Notes: generated by a model not told the origin, from the sequence alone. Positions 11,625 through 20,137 are shown, counted from the first letter of the stretch. The stretch: 35,569 bases of DNA from Bifidobacterium tibiigranuli (GCF_009371885.1 NZ_QLZA01000015.1:1-35569), one strand, 5' to 3'. A program made the numbers and translations.

Positions 11625-12497
11625 ATGGCTTTGACACCCGAAGAACTCGCAGACATCCGCACCCGCATCCCGCAGCGCCCAAGCACCGATATCCCCATGC
11701 CCTACGAGGATCTGGTGCGCAAGATTCTCGCCGAAGGCACGCTCAAGTCGGACCGTACGGGCACGGGCACGGTTTCGCTCTTCGGCCAGCAGATGCGTTT
11801 CGATCTGAGCGAAGGATTCCCGCTGCTGACGACGAAAACCGTATTTTTCAAAGGCATCGCCTACGAGCTGCTGTGGTTCCTCAAAGGCTCGCACAACATC
11901 AAGTATCTGCTTGACCATAATGTGCATATCTGGGACGAATGGGCCGACGAGAACGGCGACCTGGGGCCGGTCTACGGTGTGCAGTGGCGCAGCTGGCCAG
12001 CTCCGACGCCGGACGACCCCAACTGCACGATCGACCAGATTGCCAATGTATTAAACCTCATCAAGACCCAGCCTGATTCGCGGCGCATGGTCGTGAGCGC
12101 CTGGAACCCGGCCGAAGTCGAGAAGATGGCGCTGCCGCCGTGCCACGCGCTATTCCAGTTCTACGTGGCCGACGGCAGGCTCTCGTGCCAGCTCTACCAG
12201 CGCTCATGCGATATGTTCCTCGGCGTGCCGTTCAACATCGCCTCCTATTCGCTGCTCACCATGATGATGGCGCAGCAGACGGGCCTGGAACCCGGCGAAT
12301 TCGTATGGACCGGCGGCGACTGCCATATCTACGACAACCATATCGACCAGGTGCTTGAGCAGCTGGGCCGCGAGCCGTATCCCTACCCGCAGATGAAAAT
12401 TCGTAAGGCCGACTCGCTGTTCGGCTATGATTACGAGGACTTCGAAATCGTGGGCTACCAGCATCATCCGACTATCAAGGCGCCGATTGCGGTGTGA
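11625..12497 (+). CDS. thyA: Thymidylate synthase
   Basis: ThyA methylates dUMP to dTMP using 5,10-methylenetetrahydrofolate, yielding dihydrofolate. The catalytic cysteine is C173 in [13 protein letters not shown]. The phosphate-binding arginine segments (SDRTGTGT near 42-49 and [11 protein letters not shown] near 152-162) and [19 protein letters not shown] are intact. At 290 residues the length is normal for bacteria. The frame remains open far upstream to 11379, but similarity begins only after the ATG at 11625. The dihydrofolate product is recycled by the dihydrofolate reductase encoded next door, a classic pairing; a repeat-bearing gap of about 190 bases separates them. Confidence 0.96.
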   Translation: MALTPEELADIRTRIPQRPSTDIPMPYEDLVRKILAEGTLKSDRTGTGTVSLFGQQMRFDLSEGFPLLTTKTVFFKGIAYELLWFLKGSHNIKYLLDHNVHIWDEWADENGDLGPVYGVQWRSWPAPTPDDPNCTIDQIANVLNLIKTQPDSRRMVVSAWNPAEVEKMALPPCHALFQFYVADGRLSCQLYQRSCDMFLGVPFNIASYSLLTMMMAQQTGLEPGEFVWTGGDCHIYDNHIDQVLEQLGREPYPYPQMKIRKADSLFGYDYEDFEIVGYQHHPTIKAPIAV

Positions 12498-12503
12498 GAC
12501 GGT

Positions 12504-12611
12504 GTAAGGCAGCGTAAAGCAACGTAAGGCAGTGGTGCAGGGCGATATAAAACAGTGTGAGACCATATGAAATGGCGCGAGAGCATGTAAGACCGTGCGA
12601 AATGGCGCGAG
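12504..12611. repeat. Short degenerate tandem repeats between thyA and dfrA
   Basis: Three 10-bp units of the form GTAARGCARY run from 12504 to 12533. A 30-bp-period repeat follows, with 26-bp copies at 12556-12581 and 12586-12611 matching at 22 positions and ending GAAATGGCGCGAG. No gene is apparent. Confidence 0.6.
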
Positions 12612-12691
12612 CTGGCAATATGATGGTCGTTATGGTCTGAGGCAATCACTAAGCTATGACCCAGTCAATTTCCTTCCAAGGAGTGGATGAA

Positions 12692-13360
12692 ATGGAGCAT
12701 GATAGTAGCCGCAGTGGCTATCACGAACCCGAGCCCGGTATTGCCGGGCTGCATGAGCCGGAGGAGTGGGGTGACGATATCGTCAAGACCTTCTCGGTGA
12801 ATCTCATCTGGGCGCAGGCGAGCGGCAACGACGGCCGCCCGGGCGCTATCGGATTCAAGGGGGCGATGCCCTGGCATTTGGCCGAGGATATGCGCCGATT
12901 CAAGGAGCTTACCGTCTCGCACCCGGTGATCATGGGCCGCAAAACGTGGGAATCCCTTGATGCGCGCTTCCGCCCGCTGCCCAACCGCGACAACTTCGTC
13001 GTGTCGGGCGACCATTCGTACCGTGCGCCGGGCGCGACCGTCGTCAGCGATCTTGAGACCGCGCTCGACCTCGCGCGGCAGGAGGCCATCCCCGACGATG
13101 GCCTGGACCGCAGCGAGATCTGGGTTATCGGCGGCGCGCAGATATATCAGGCGATGCTGCCCTTCGCCAACAAGGCCTACATCACGCAGATCGATGCGCA
13201 GGTTGACGCCGACGCCTACGCGCCGGACATGGACGCCTTAGTGCAGGCAGGCCAGTGGCATGTCGCCGAAAAGAGCGAATGGCGCACGCCGAAAAAGGCC
13301 GAAGGTTCGGTGCGGCGCTACCGCTTCCTGACCTTGGAAAAGGGAGAGCAGGGCGAGTGA
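12692..13360 (+). CDS. dfrA: Dihydrofolate reductase
   Basis: This enzyme reduces dihydrofolate to tetrahydrofolate with NADPH, closing the cycle opened by ThyA. The core starts at VNLIWAQ near residue 36, followed by IGFKGAMPWHLAEDMRRFK with the active-site acidic residue near 65-66, VIMGRKTWESL near 79-89, and IWVIGGAQIYQAMLPF near 138. I start at the ATG at 12692 because AAGGAG at 12678-12683 is 8 bases upstream; an ATG at 12656 lacks a site. An acidic N-terminal extension of about 35 residues precedes the fold, giving 222 residues instead of the usual 160-190. The stop overlaps the GTG of the next gene. Confidence 0.94.
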   Translation: MEHDSSRSGYHEPEPGIAGLHEPEEWGDDIVKTFSVNLIWAQASGNDGRPGAIGFKGAMPWHLAEDMRRFKELTVSHPVIMGRKTWESLDARFRPLPNRDNFVVSGDHSYRAPGATVVSDLETALDLARQEAIPDDGLDRSEIWVIGGAQIYQAMLPFANKAYITQIDAQVDADAYAPDMDALVQAGQWHVAEKSEWRTPKKAEGSVRRYRFLTLEKGEQGE

Positions 13361-13878
13361 GCGACGACAGCAAGCAGCAGCGCTACACCGTAACGACCGT
13401 GTGCACGGGGAATATCTGCCGTTCGCCGATGGCCGAAATCATCCTGCGCGAGCAGTTCGAAAGCGCCGGTCTCGGTGATCAGGTGGACGTCGAATCCACC
13501 GGCGTGAGCGATGAAGAGGAAAGCCATCCCATCGACCCTAGGGCTGTGCGCGTGCTGCGTCAGCGCGGCTATGCGATTCCCGCGCATCATTATGCGCACC
13601 GCATTACCCACGATGAGATTGAGCGCACTGACCTTTTCCTGCCCATGACAGCCGCGCATATGCGTTCGCTGCTGCGCCAGATTCCCAGCGGCAAGCGCTC
13701 GCAGGTGCATCTGTACCGCAGCTTCGACCCGAATCTGCCCACGCCGCCGGCGGGTCGCGAGGACAAGATCGACCTAGTCGATCCGTGGTACGGCGGTCCC
13801 AAGGATTTTGAAATCGCCATCGATCAGATTGAGGAAGTCGCGCCGTACATCGTCGATTGGGTCAAACGGCAGCTCTAG
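13357..13878 (+). CDS. Low-molecular-weight protein tyrosine phosphatase
   Basis: The P-loop CTGNICRSP (residues 16-24, nucleophile C16, R22) near the N-terminus and the general-acid DLVDPWYGG toward the C-terminus define the low-molecular-weight PTP family, also related to arsenate reductases. At 173 residues it has normal family length. The GTG at 13357 overlaps the dfrA stop (GTGA), so it is translationally coupled to dfrA. The open frame upstream to 13255 lies inside dfrA and is not similar to the family. It probably removes phosphate from protein tyrosine in the cytosol; no partner kinase is encoded in the window. Confidence 0.93.
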   Translation: MSDDSKQQRYTVTTVCTGNICRSPMAEIILREQFESAGLGDQVDVESTGVSDEEESHPIDPRAVRVLRQRGYAIPAHHYAHRITHDEIERTDLFLPMTAAHMRSLLRQIPSGKRSQVHLYRSFDPNLPTPPAGREDKIDLVDPWYGGPKDFEIAIDQIEEVAPYIVDWVKRQL

Positions 13879-13890
13879 CGCCGTGCAGGT

Positions 13891-13923
13891 TCGCACTTTT
13901 TCGGAGCTCCCGAAAAAGTGCGA
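13891..13923. terminator. Bidirectional hairpin between convergent genes
   Basis: TCGCACTTTTTCGG at 13891-13904 pairs perfectly with 13910-13923 around a 5-nt loop, with T- and A-runs in the stem. Bases 13913-13926 repeat the right arm of the hairpin at 10969-11008 exactly. Confidence 0.75.
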
Positions 13924-13941
13924 GCCATAAATATCAACACG

Positions 13942-14304
13942 CTATCCAATGACCATCGCGCCGAAGGGCATGAGCGCGAGTTTGGCCATTTTGAAGGACT
14001 GGATGCCGAAAGGTATGCCGATAATCGTGATCATGTTCGCGACGCCGGCCGCCACATAGCCAATGGCAAGCCACCATCCGACGAGAATGATCCAGATGAT
14101 GTTCAGCAGCAGCGACCCTGCGCCGCCGTTGTATTCCACATGCTTGCCGAAGGGCGTGAGCGTCAGCCCTGCCATCTTGAAGGCCTGAACCCCCAGCGGG
14201 ATACCGATGATGGTGACGCACAGAATCAGCCCGACGATCGCCCACGACGCTGCGAGCACCAGCCCGCCCAGGATAATCCACAGGATGTTGCCGAGTAGTC
14301 GCAT
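13942..14304 (-). CDS. YccF-domain inner membrane protein
   Basis: This 120-residue protein contains two copies of the YccF (DUF307) unit. Each copy has a hydrophobic stretch followed by a conserved IIGIPxGxQxFKMAxLxLxPFG segment, at about residues 32-53 and 93-115. The family is a small bacterial membrane protein of unknown function. A GATAGGCG sequence about 9 bases before the ATG is a modest ribosome site. It converges with the phosphatase gene. The YHS peptide gene lies upstream on the same strand after about 160 bases. Confidence 0.88.
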   Translation of the reverse strand: MRLLGNILWIILGGLVLAASWAIVGLILCVTIIGIPLGVQAFKMAGLTLTPFGKHVEYNGGAGSLLLNIIWIILVGWWLAIGYVAAGVANMITIIGIPFGIQSFKMAKLALMPFGAMVIG

Positions 14305-14461
14305 GATATTTCGCCTATCTGATATATGGTGGCCGTCTTGCCGTTTCTTCTGATTCGACCGTACCGGATGAAAAGGACGAAGCAGACGAAACCGGCTGCG
14401 CGGCCTGCAGCGCCGCTACGGGTGCCGCAGACCGCGCAGGTCATTCAAGCATTCACCCGAA

Positions 14462-14638
14462 TCAGGCGATGGCGTACTTGGCCGGGTCGGCGTCGAACTT
14501 GGGCAGGCAGCCGGGGCAGCAGAAATAGTAGCGCTTCCCTTCGTAATCGCGGAACAGACCCTTGGCTTCCGCCTCCTGAGGATCGACTTCCTCCGACGTC
14601 ATCACCGCGCAATACACGGTTTTCGTTGTCTCAGCCAT
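14462..14638 (-). CDS. YHS-domain metal-binding peptide
   Basis: From the ATG whose first base is at 14638, preceded by GGAAGGA, the product has 58 residues. C10 and the YYFCCPGCLPKF segment (C40, C41, C44) form a YHS/TRASH-like treble-clef domain, found in copper-handling and other metal-binding proteins. KFDADPAKY at the end is the usual close of such domains. The frame continues upstream to 14815, but that extension is arginine-rich and unlike the family. A role in metal sensing or delivery is inferred; no metal transporter is adjacent. Confidence 0.8.
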   Translation of the reverse strand: MAETTKTVYCAVMTSEEVDPQEAEAKGLFRDYEGKRYYFCCPGCLPKFDADPAKYAIA

Positions 14639-15061
14639 ATGACTCTTCCTTCCACATTTGCCATACCGCGCGGCATCGTTATGCGTGCCGCCGGACGGAC
14701 GATATGCCCGTGCGCTCCACTCTAAACGTCGGCGCGTATTTTGCCGATGCGAAAAGCGTAATCGAAGGATTGCCGAGATTAACGCATACCGATTATAGAA
14801 ATATGAGCTACCCATACGACTTTTGCAAAAGCCGGGGAGTCAGGCGTAATCGACGTGGGCTATGCTACGTATCGAATCATTGTGTTGTGTCAATCGCGCT
14901 CCGATCATGGGCTGAGATCAGGGACTGAGATCAGAGACTGTGTCGCTGCGGCGATTGATTGTGGCGTGGTGATGGCGAGTCAGCAATGCGGGCAGTGCGC
15001 CCTCGCGTGCGAACGGAGGCACGGCCTGTGAAACAGGGGAAACGAAACAGGTATCTGAAGT
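14639..15061. other. Intergenic region between divergent YHS and MFS genes
   Basis: No gene is supported here. A 13-bp unit, CTGAGATCAGGGA at 14912-14924, is repeated almost exactly at 14925-14937. Promoters for both divergent genes must lie here, but I could not place them convincingly. The part around 14740-14830 is AT-richer than its surroundings. Confidence 0.5.
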
Positions 15062-16507
15062 ATGCGTATTGCCAAAACGAACCGCGAGATTTCGGAACCG
15101 CCATCGAATGCGACGACGGACGATAGCAACGTCGGCAACAGCAACGACAGCAGCGCTGTCAGCACGGGCATCGTCAACAACGGCGTCGTCAGCAAGAGCA
15201 ACGGCAGCGGTCCCAGCCGAGGCAAGGGCGTTTCCCGGCGTCAGGCCTACGCGATGTGGGGCCTGGGCATGGCTGGCTATGTATTTGCGATCACATGCCG
15301 TTCCTCGTTCGCGGCGTCGGGCATCGTTGCGGCGCAGCATTTCGGTGTCAGCAGCGCGGCGCTATCGTCCTTCGTGTACTTGCAGCTGCTGGTGTACGCC
15401 GCCATGCAGATTCCCGCCGGCATCCTGCTGGATTCCTACGGCGCGAAACGGCTGATTGGCGCGGGCTGCCTGCTCATGTCGGTGGGGCAGTGCCTGGTCG
15501 CGTTGAGCCCGAGCATCCCGTTCGCTGTGTTGGGCCGAGCCTTCGTCGGCGGCGGGGATGCGCTGGTGTTCATCTCGGTCATCCGACTGGTCGCCGCATG
15601 GTTTCCGCTGCGCCAGTTGCCGCTGATGAACCAGCTCACCGGACAGGTAGGCGGCGTGGGCCAGCTCATATCTCTCTATCCTTTTGCGTGGCTGCTGCAT
15701 CTTGCCGGCTGGGAGCGCGCCTTTCTGCTCGTGGCCGCGATCGGGGTGGTGATAGCCATCGGCGTGATCATGGGCGTGCACGACACTCCGCAATGGCGCA
15801 GCGGTTCTCGCGCCCGGAAGCGCGGAAGTTTCGCGGCGGGGTGGCGGAACCTGCTCGGCGCGCTCAAGTCGCCGGCGACATGGTGCGGATTCTGGATACA
15901 TTCCGCAACCTGGTTCCCCAGCAACATGCTCAATCAGCTGTGGGGTGTTCCTTTCCTCATCACGGTCGAGCATTTCTCGCCCGGACGGGCCAGCTCGTAC
16001 CTGGCCGTCGGCATGGTGCTCAACGTGGTCTGGGCCATCGTGCTCGGGCGATTGGCGGGCATTCATCCGCTCTATGGCAGGGCGGTTATGGTATACATTT
16101 CCGTGGGTTCGCAGATCTTGCTGTGGACGCTGATTCTGTTGATTCCGGGGCCGCATAACGCCATTTTGCTGGGATTGCTGATCGTCGCGTTGGCGAGTGG
16201 CGGGCCATGCGCGAATATCGCTTTGGATTTCGCCCGCGACGGCAATACTATCAACAGCATCGGCTCGGCCACCGGATTTGCCAACACCGGCGGTTTCATC
16301 TCCTCGGCCATCGTGCTGCTGGGCGTCGGCGCGTTGCTCGACATGCAAGGTGCCTCCGACCCGAGCGCCTATACGAGCCACGCCATGCGCGTCGCCACGC
16401 TCATACAGTATCCGGTCTGGGCCATCGGCCTGATCGGGTTCAGCATTACCTTGCCTGCCGCGCTGCGTAAGATACGCCAGCGATTCGTAACCCTGCATGA
16501 GGTGTGA
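15062..16507 (+). CDS. Major facilitator superfamily transporter
   Basis: This is a 12-helix secondary transporter. After a hydrophilic Asn/Ser-rich N-terminus of about 60 residues, helix 1 begins near YAMWGLGMAGYVFAITCRSSFAASG. The loop 2-3 signature appears as GILLDSYGAKRLIGAG near residue 121. A central basic loop (RSGSRARKRGS, about 241-251) separates the two six-helix halves. The first-helix pattern recalls the sugar-phosphate/anion antiporter branch, but the substrate is not determinable. The ATG at 15062 has only a weak ribosome site (CTGAAG), so a start further in, near the first helix, is possible. It is a single-gene unit ending near the tRNA pair. Confidence 0.85.
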   Translation: MRIAKTNREISEPPSNATTDDSNVGNSNDSSAVSTGIVNNGVVSKSNGSGPSRGKGVSRRQAYAMWGLGMAGYVFAITCRSSFAASGIVAAQHFGVSSAALSSFVYLQLLVYAAMQIPAGILLDSYGAKRLIGAGCLLMSVGQCLVALSPSIPFAVLGRAFVGGGDALVFISVIRLVAAWFPLRQLPLMNQLTGQVGGVGQLISLYPFAWLLHLAGWERAFLLVAAIGVVIAIGVIMGVHDTPQWRSGSRARKRGSFAAGWRNLLGALKSPATWCGFWIHSATWFPSNMLNQLWGVPFLITVEHFSPGRASSYLAVGMVLNVVWAIVLGRLAGIHPLYGRAVMVYISVGSQILLWTLILLIPGPHNAILLGLLIVALASGGPCANIALDFARDGNTINSIGSATGFANTGGFISSAIVLLGVGALLDMQGASDPSAYTSHAMRVATLIQYPVWAIGLIGFSITLPAALRKIRQRFVTLHEV

Positions 16508-16616
16508 TGGGATGTGGTTTGAATGACTGTGCCCACCCTCTATTAGTGAATGTGGCCCCTTTACGGCCCTTTTCCATGATTCCGGCATGGTATCACACGC
16601 CGAGCAGAGAAACGCG

Positions 16617-16657
16617 AAACCTCCTCAGCCCGGTATTTCTAAGGCTTGAAGAGGTTT
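16617..16657 (-). terminator. Probable terminator of the tRNA-Asp/tRNA-Phe transcript
   Basis: Read on the minus strand, AAACCTC and following bases (complement of 16643-16657) pair imperfectly with 16617-16630, and pyrimidine-rich CGCGTTTCTC follows. It lies directly after tRNA-Phe. Confidence 0.5.
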
Positions 16658-16661
16658 TATG

Positions 16662-16737
16662 TGGTGGCTCCGAGCGGCATCGATCCGCTGACCTAGCGAT
16701 TTTCAGTCGCTCGCTCTACCAACTGAGCTACAGAGCC
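16662..16737 (-). tRNA. tRNA-Phe (GAA)
   Basis: A full cloverleaf is visible: acceptor pairing GGCTCTG/CGGAGCC, D-loop with AGCTCAGTTGGTAGAG, anticodon loop CTGAAAA giving GAA, and a TTC-type arm (GGATCGATGCC). The 3' CCA is encoded at 16662-16664. It is downstream of tRNA-Asp on the same strand, separated by 46 bases. Confidence 0.96.
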
Positions 16738-16783
16738 ATGAATAATCAAAAACCCGGCCGTACCGGGTCTTCAATCATCCCAG

Positions 16784-16857
16784 CGACCCCGGCCGGACTT
16801 GAACCGGTGACCTCCGCCGTGACAGGGCGGCGCTCTAACCAACTGAGCTACGGGGCC
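16784..16857 (-). tRNA. tRNA-Asp (GTC)
   Basis: Acceptor strands GGCCCCG/CGGGGTC, anticodon stem GCCGC/GCGGA with loop CTGTCAC giving GTC, and TTCAAGTC in the T arm are visible. The discriminator is G73; CCA is not encoded. It is transcribed before tRNA-Phe. Confidence 0.96.
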
Positions 16858-16888
16858 GTGGCTTGCCCTTTCAAGCAGCCGAGTAGCT

Positions 16889-16916
16889 ATACTACTCAGA
16901 TATCAATCCAGCGCAA
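16889..16916 (-). promoter_or_regulatory. Promoter of the tRNA-Asp/Phe unit
   Basis: On the minus strand TTGCGC (16911-16916) and TAGTAT (16889-16894) are separated by 16 bases and lie about 30 bases ahead of tRNA-Asp. The same TTGCGC -35 occurs before tRNA-Glu at 27246-27251. Confidence 0.5.
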
Positions 16917-17032
16917 GTGCCGGTGTGTCTTCGCGTGTCACCTTGCCGCAAGAGTTACGACGATGCGTCGTAACCCTTGATTTTGCAACGTTCAGAGGTG
17001 CTGCGACGACCTAAGGTCCGGTCTGCCGCGTC

Positions 17033-17776
17033 CTATCGCAGGTTTTGCAAATCGACGATGCTCCACTCGATGTCTTGCGAAACAGTACCGCTCCATGCAG
17101 TTTCGGTTGCGTTGCCGTAGGAGCCGCCGGTGTTCTGATTTTCCTGATCGGCGTTGTCGCAGGTGTCGTCACCGGGAATGCACGAACTGCCGCCATCGGG
17201 TACGTAATAGTTGTCAATGTTGTTGGCAACCATGACGATGGCAATCAGCACGCCAATCGCCATCACTGTGCTGATTGCGCCTACGACGATGCCGGCAATC
17301 GACATGCCCTTGCTTTTCTCCCCGCTTCTGTTGATTTGCACGAGAGCGATGATGGAGAGCACTAGCCCTACTGGCGCGAAAACGAAGGACATGACGAACC
17401 CGGCGATGCACAAGGCGTTCCAGGGCTGTTCGATTGGCGGGTAATACACGCCCTGCGGCGGGTAAGGCTGCCCGGGCACATAACCATTGCGCTGCGGGGG
17501 AGCTTGCGTGTATGGCGCATAGCCGCTTTGCTGATTGCCGCCCTGCCCCTGCTGGGCGTAGGGGTTTTGCGGCGGATAAGGAGTCTGATTCGGGTATGGG
17601 GTCTGTGAATACGGGGTTTGCGGAGACGGGGTCTGCGCATAACCGTTCTGCTGAAGGCTCGGCTGCTGCTGCCCTGATTGTGGCGCGGCGTTGGGATTCG
17701 GCATGTTGGGATTCTGCTGGCCGGAATCGGGGCCAGAAGGCTGCTGGGGCGTTGGAGTTGGGTTGTAACCGGTCAT
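17033..17776 (-). CDS. DUF4190-type membrane protein with Pro/Gln-rich N-terminus
   Basis: The 247-residue product starts with about 115 residues of low-complexity Pro, Gln, Tyr and Asn with recurring PYxQTP units. Two transmembrane segments follow (about 121-147 and 159-186), separated by INRSGEKSKGMSIAGI. This layout is typical of actinobacterial DUF4190 proteins, where short KSKGMAIAGI-like linkers lie between helices. The C-terminus is probably outside and contains two cysteines (CIPGDDTC) that could form a disulfide. Function is unknown. A TAGACT -10 box 6 bases before the ATG, without a ribosome site, suggests a leaderless mRNA. Confidence 0.8.
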   Translation of the reverse strand: MTGYNPTPTPQQPSGPDSGQQNPNMPNPNAAPQSGQQQPSLQQNGYAQTPSPQTPYSQTPYPNQTPYPPQNPYAQQGQGGNQQSGYAPYTQAPPQRNGYVPGQPYPPQGVYYPPIEQPWNALCIAGFVMSFVFAPVGLVLSIIALVQINRSGEKSKGMSIAGIVVGAISTVMAIGVLIAIVMVANNIDNYYVPDGGSSCIPGDDTCDNADQENQNTGGSYGNATETAWSGTVSQDIEWSIVDLQNLR

Positions 17777-17782
17777 GCTTCG

Positions 17783-17788
17783 AGTCTA
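17783..17788 (-). promoter_or_regulatory. -10 box (TAGACT) directly before the DUF4190-type gene
   Basis: On the minus strand TAGACT is followed by CGAAGC and then the ATG. The spacing matches transcription starting at the start codon, as also seen at thyA. Confidence 0.45.
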
Positions 17789-18095
17789 CGCGCCACGCAT
17801 GAAACGCGCCGAGCGCCTGAGCTCTGATTGCGGGTTCTTCTTGCCTGGGCTTGTCTGAGCGAGTGTCTGCCATGCGGTTGCGGACAGCTTGCGGATGGCT
17901 TGCGGAGCCTGTTTAGCGCTTACGCATTGCGTTATTTGCCTGTGTGCGTGGCTACGATCTTCTTTTTGCGAATTTACTAAGCAGATTTAAAGAAATTGTG
18001 CCACCGCGCGGTCCTTGGTATCTGTGCACTGATGCTCAGAATCCGCGGTATTACGCCAAAGTGTCGAACGCTGAAAGTGTCGTCTACTTTGCGAA

Positions 18096-18338
18096 GTGCC
18101 TAATAGACGAAAAAAGTGCTTAATAGATGATATTTAGTGAGTGGAGATAACGGATGGCTGCATTTGCATGCTGGCGTAGGTGTTTATTAAGCACTTTTTT
18201 CGTCTATTAAGCACGTGGTGAAAGTACCGGCCAGCTGCGCTTTTGTGAGATCGTTGCAATTTCACCATTTCGCATCGGTTGGCAATGTGGTGGAAAGCCC
18301 CGCTTGGGCGATTTCTCCTGTCAATGTGCTTAATAGAT
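18096..18338. repeat. Five copies of GTGCTTAATAGA-like motif including a 30-bp inverted repeat
   Basis: In the 769-base gene-free gap 17777-18545, arms at 18096-18125 and 18185-18214 are reverse complements with one mismatch over 30 bp and a 59-nt loop. Each arm contains two copies of GTGCYTAATAG(A), separated by an A/T-run. A fifth copy is at 18326-18338. The rest of the gap shows short TTGCGGA repeats near 17880-17910 but no supported gene. Confidence 0.7.
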
Positions 18339-18455
18339 TTATTCGTGGTTGTTTCGGGTGGGTATCCGTGCGAATAAGGCAGCTATTACGGGCAGTTGTC
18401 GCAGGCAATGAGGTGGCTTTGTCGTTATGTGCATGCGAATAGAGCTGAATGCGGC

Positions 18456-18508
18456 ACTAATGATGGTGTCCCCACGCAGGCGAACTGCGTGGGGACACCA
18501 TCATTAGT
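18456..18508. terminator. Perfect 23-bp inverted repeat after galE
   Basis: Arms at 18456-18478 and 18486-18508 are exact complements with a 7-nt loop. It lies 37 bases past the galE stop and is the likely end of that transcript, though it has no strong T-run. Confidence 0.65.
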
Positions 18509-18545
18509 TTCAGCCGCGAAGGCCAGTCAAAGCGCTTGCGGGAGC

Positions 18546-19556
18546 TCAGCTTTCCTGCGACCAGTGCTCCACGTCGATGTGATGCTCCGGATTGGCCTGC
18601 CACGCGTCCCATGCGGACTGCACGATGTCATGCACGCCGTACTGCGCGTGCCAGCCCATCTCCTCGTTGATGCGCTTGGGCGAGCCGATCAGGTGCGGCG
18701 GGTCGCCGGCGCGGCGTGGCTTGATAGCTTCCTTGAACGGCAGGCCAGTGACATTGCGCAGTTCGTCGACGATTTGACGTACCGAAGTGCCCTCGCCCGT
18801 GCCGACGTTGAAGGCGTCGTACTTGCGTTCGTCGCGCTCAAGATAGTGCAGCGCGGCGATGTGCGCGTCGGCCAGATCGGCGACATGGATGTAGTCGCGC
18901 ACGCAGGTGCCGTCCTCGGTGGGGTAGTCGTCGCCGAAGATGGCCGGTGCCTTGCCTTGGCTGAGCTTGTCGAGCAGCATCGGGATGAGGTTCAGGATTG
19001 CGGGATCCTCAAGCTCGACCGGGCCGCAGCCGGCCACATTGAAGTAGCGCAGCGCGCAGAAGCGGATGCCGTAGCGCTCCTCGCAGGCGCGGGCCATCCA
19101 CTCGCCGAAGAGCTTGGTCTGGCCGTACGGGTTGATCGGCAGCATCGGCACCACGTCCTCGGGCACCACGTCGACCGGCGGAACGCCGTAGGTCGCGGCT
19201 GAGGAGGAGAACACGAGTTTCTTCACATCCGCTCCGACCATGCCGGTGAGCACATTGAGCATGCCGTTCAGATTCTGCTGGTAGTACCACAGCGGCTTCT
19301 CCACGGACTCGCCCACCTGCTTGCGCGCGGCGAAATGGATGACCGCGTCGACCTCTTCGTCGCGCAGAATCTGTGCGAGGCGCTCGCCGGCCTCAGGAGC
19401 TGCGATATCCATGCCGTATAGGCGCGCGCCTTCGATGCGCGTCGGCTTGCCGTAGCTCAAATCGTCAACTACGACGACTTTCTGCCCCGCCTCATGGAGC
19501 GCATGGACGACGTGCGCGCCGATGTAGCCGCACCCGCCGGTAACGAGAACTGTCAT
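18546..19556 (-). CDS. galE: UDP-glucose 4-epimerase
   Basis: GalE interconverts UDP-glucose and UDP-galactose with tightly bound NAD, part of the Leloir pathway that in bifidobacteria also handles galactose from milk and mucin sugars. This 336-residue protein has the Rossmann GGCGYIG at 7-13, SSSAATYG near 117-124, the catalytic YxxxK (Y144, K148 in PYGQTK) and the sugar-binding CALRYFNVAGC segment near 172. Length is normal for the family. AAGGAAGG precedes the ATG. It is transcribed alone. Related epimerases acting on N-acetylated sugars share all motifs, so substrate range is not fixed by sequence. Confidence 0.94.
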   Translation of the reverse strand: MTVLVTGGCGYIGAHVVHALHEAGQKVVVVDDLSYGKPTRIEGARLYGMDIAAPEAGERLAQILRDEEVDAVIHFAARKQVGESVEKPLWYYQQNLNGMLNVLTGMVGADVKKLVFSSSAATYGVPPVDVVPEDVVPMLPINPYGQTKLFGEWMARACEERYGIRFCALRYFNVAGCGPVELEDPAILNLIPMLLDKLSQGKAPAIFGDDYPTEDGTCVRDYIHVADLADAHIAALHYLERDERKYDAFNVGTGEGTSVRQIVDELRNVTGLPFKEAIKPRRAGDPPHLIGSPKRINEEMGWHAQYGVHDIVQSAWDAWQANPEHHIDVEHWSQES

Positions 19557-19774
19557 GTCTGACCTTCCTTGATGATAAGTAATGACAATGCCCGATACTA
19601 CCGAATATTATCGAGATTGTTCGCTTATGAACTATTTTGTTACTTTATGTACACTTTGACTATAGCACGAACGCACGAATGCGCAAAAGCCAATCCAACC
19701 GTAGCCCCGCTCTTGGATTGAGCGGCCATTGCCATTTTTGGGCAGAGCTGGTGTTGGGACATCGGTACTTTGGG

Positions 19775-19891
19775 ACTCTGTCTTGAATGTGACGTTAGCC
19801 GAGGTCTGGTGTCATGTTCAAGACAGAGTGCGTAGAACCATGTCTTGAACATGACAATTGGTGGGAGCAAGTGTCGTATTCAAGACAGAGT
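19775..19891. repeat. Two palindromes of the ACTCTGTCTTG family
   Basis: Arms 19775-19793 and 19811-19829 form a 19-bp stem with two mismatches. A second pair, 19841-19855 and 19873-19891, follows 11 bases later. All arms fit ACTCTGTCTTG, five variable bases, then GAC, except that the arm at 19841 lacks the outer ACTC. The palindrome at 123-179 has the same design. The gap from 19557 to 20123 otherwise has no gene; its AT-rich part near 19600-19670 should hold the galE promoter. Confidence 0.75.
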
Positions 19892-19901
19892 TGCCGGGAG
19901 T

Positions 19902-20010
19902 TGCCCCTTTCGCGACGCTAACTGTCGGTTAGCGTCGCGAAAGGGGCATCATCGGGAAGGCAATACCCCTTTCGCGACGGTGAAGCGTGGATTAGCGGCG
20001 CAAAAAGGGG
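19902..20010. repeat. Perfect 21-bp inverted repeat and a decayed copy
   Basis: Arms at 19902-19922 and 19928-19948 are exact complements with a 5-nt loop. A second unit starting with the same CCCCTTTCGCGACG at 19966 and ending near 20010 pairs only imperfectly. It recalls the perfect-plus-decayed pair at 2971-3084. Confidence 0.75.
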
Positions 20011-20123
20011 CATGACTTATCTGCGCGGTACGTTTATGCGGCACCATCTACGCAGAGCCTTTTCGTGGCGCGTAAATGGTCGCTAAAACCGCATTGCCAA
20101 GAAGCTCGCTCCACCGCTTCCTC

Positions 20124-20129
20124 TATAAA
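20124..20129 (+). promoter_or_regulatory. Possible -10 box (TATAAA) of trmB
   Basis: TATAAA ends 8 bases before the ATG at 20138. No ribosome site precedes that ATG or the one at 20129, so a leaderless start at 20138 is plausible. Confidence 0.35.
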
Positions 20130-20137
20130 TGGACGGT

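Noticed and set aside
18215..18442. 75-codon frame in the gap before galE
   Set aside because: No ribosome site or recognisable motif, and it runs through repeats and toward the galE terminator.
19775..20010. Possible CRISPR array from repeated palindromes
   Set aside because: Units differ in sequence and spacing, and there are no regular repeats with unique spacers or cas genes.
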